In this document: in pieces, positions 13,302 through 13,691 of the stretch
Layout: each line of letters begins with the position of its first letter
Numbering within the stretch: the stretch's first letter is position 1
From: Candidatus Eiseniibacteriota bacterium
Lineage (GTDB): Bacteria; Eisenbacteria; RBG-16-71-46
Direction: 5' to 3'
Assembly: GCA_005893185.1 (NCBI GenBank)
Contig: VBOS01000398.1
Coordinates: 1-13,691 of the forward strand
DNA length: 13,691 nt
Translations under genes and position numbers: made by a program
The notes under the pieces: model-generated
Seen by the model: only the letters and a program-made list of their open reading frames with translations
The model's database searches: none
What the model was told of the DNA's origin: nothing

Positions 13302-13691
13302 GTGCGCCGCCCGATTGGACTCGACCGCTTGAGTCGGCGCAGCTCTCGAGCCCCCATCCGCGCCGGCTCCCGCGCGCCTGCCGTCCCGCCCGCACAAGCG
13401 GCAGATGCACCCCCGCTCTTTCCTTCGTGGCGCGAGCTCGCCGATCCGGCGGCGCCCTATTTCCTGCCGCTGCTCCTGGTCCTCCTGGGACACTTCTACT
13501 TCTGGCACTCCATGCCGTTCGCGTCGGAGGACGCATACATCACGTTTCGCTTCTCCCGGAATCTGGCGACCGGCATCGGGCCGGTATTCAACCCGGGCGA
13601 GCGCGTGATGGGTTTCACGTCCGCGCCATGGATGCTGTGGAACGCGCTGGGCTACCTGCTCCTCAAGGACCCGCTGCCGTGGTCTCGGATC
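13302..13691 (+). CDS. GT-C-type membrane glycosyltransferase, N-terminal part (runs off window)
   Basis: Only the first ~130 codons are present. After a Pro/Ala/Arg-rich N-terminus the protein shows WRELADPAAPYF, a TM helix (about 53-68, LPLLLVLLGHFYFWH), then a loop with SEDAYITFRFSRNLATGIG and VFNPGERVMGFTSAPWMLWN. The acidic pair ED (residues 76-77 from the GTG) right after TM1, with FR-x-x-RNL-x-x-G and FNPGERV-x-G-x-T, is typical of lipid-linked-sugar glycosyltransferases of the PMT/ArnT/AftB-like GT-C fold. In these the acid in the first periplasmic loop is catalytic. The start is uncertain. GTG 13302 and TTG 13329 are in frame, neither has a good ribosome-binding site, and ATG 13512 would remove TM1. 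The frame stays open well upstream. It probably transfers a sugar from a polyprenyl carrier to a cell-surface molecule; acceptor unknown. Confidence 0.8.
   Translation, partial: MRRPIGLDRLSRRSSRAPIRAGSRAPAVPPAQAADAPPLFPSWRELADPAAPYFLPLLLVLLGHFYFWHSMPFASEDAYITFRFSRNLATGIGPVFNPGERVMGFTSAPWMLWNALGYLLLKDPLPWSRI

Noticed and set aside
13270..13536. Minus-strand frames opposite the glycosyltransferase start
   Set aside because: Arg/Gly/Pro-rich with no motif, antisense to the conserved TM1-ED-FR-RNL region.

Overview
This is a GC-rich window from a diderm (Gram-negative type) bacterium. It encodes a TolC-like outer-membrane channel, a periplasmic adaptor, ExbB/ExbD/TonB proteins and a probable membrane glycosyltransferase. 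The taxon cannot be fixed by eye. Compact, high-GC, 4-nt-overlapping operons fit an environmental lineage such as Eisenbacteria, Gemmatimonadota or Myxococcota, but this is only a guess. Almost every gene lies on the minus strand, so the description below runs from high to low coordinates. No rRNA, tRNA, CRISPR array, transposase or phage gene is visible.

Right edge (about 13302-13691, plus strand): the beginning of a GT-C-type membrane glycosyltransferase that runs off the window. It diverges from the rest. The roughly 300 bp between it and the minus-strand genes holds a good sigma70-like promoter for the minus strand (TTGACA, 18 bp, TACACT) and several dyads, including a 55-bp imperfect inverted repeat.

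Operon 1 (13005 to 7423, minus): a PstS-like substrate-binding-domain protein with no recognisable signal peptide, a 600-residue secreted TPR protein and a STAS-domain protein, joined by ATGA overlaps. A 122-bp gap packed with GC-rich palindromes follows. Then come ExbB (MotA/TolQ/ExbB proton channel), two different ExbD proteins and a TonB-type energy transducer, the last joined by a GTGA overlap. This looks like an inner-membrane, proton-driven energy-transduction machine co-produced with a binding protein, a TPR scaffold and a STAS regulator. A second hairpin-dense stretch follows the tonB stop, so the exbB-exbD-exbD-tonB block is bracketed by two palindrome arrays.

Operon 2 (7223 to below 1, minus): a Yip1-like multi-pass membrane protein, a TolC-family outer-membrane factor, a MacA/HlyD-like periplasmic adaptor, a MacB/LolD-type ABC ATPase and three consecutive MacB/FtsX-type permeases, the third cut by the left edge. 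It has a candidate promoter at 7270-7299. The products should form a tripartite ABC efflux or export pump spanning both membranes. Permeases 1 and 3 are close paralogues, while permease 2 is divergent, so one ATPase may serve alternative permease pairs.

The most notable points are the hairpin arrays around the ExbBDD-TonB block, the linkage of an atypical PstS-like protein and an atypical STAS protein to that block, and the one-ATPase/three-permease efflux operon.
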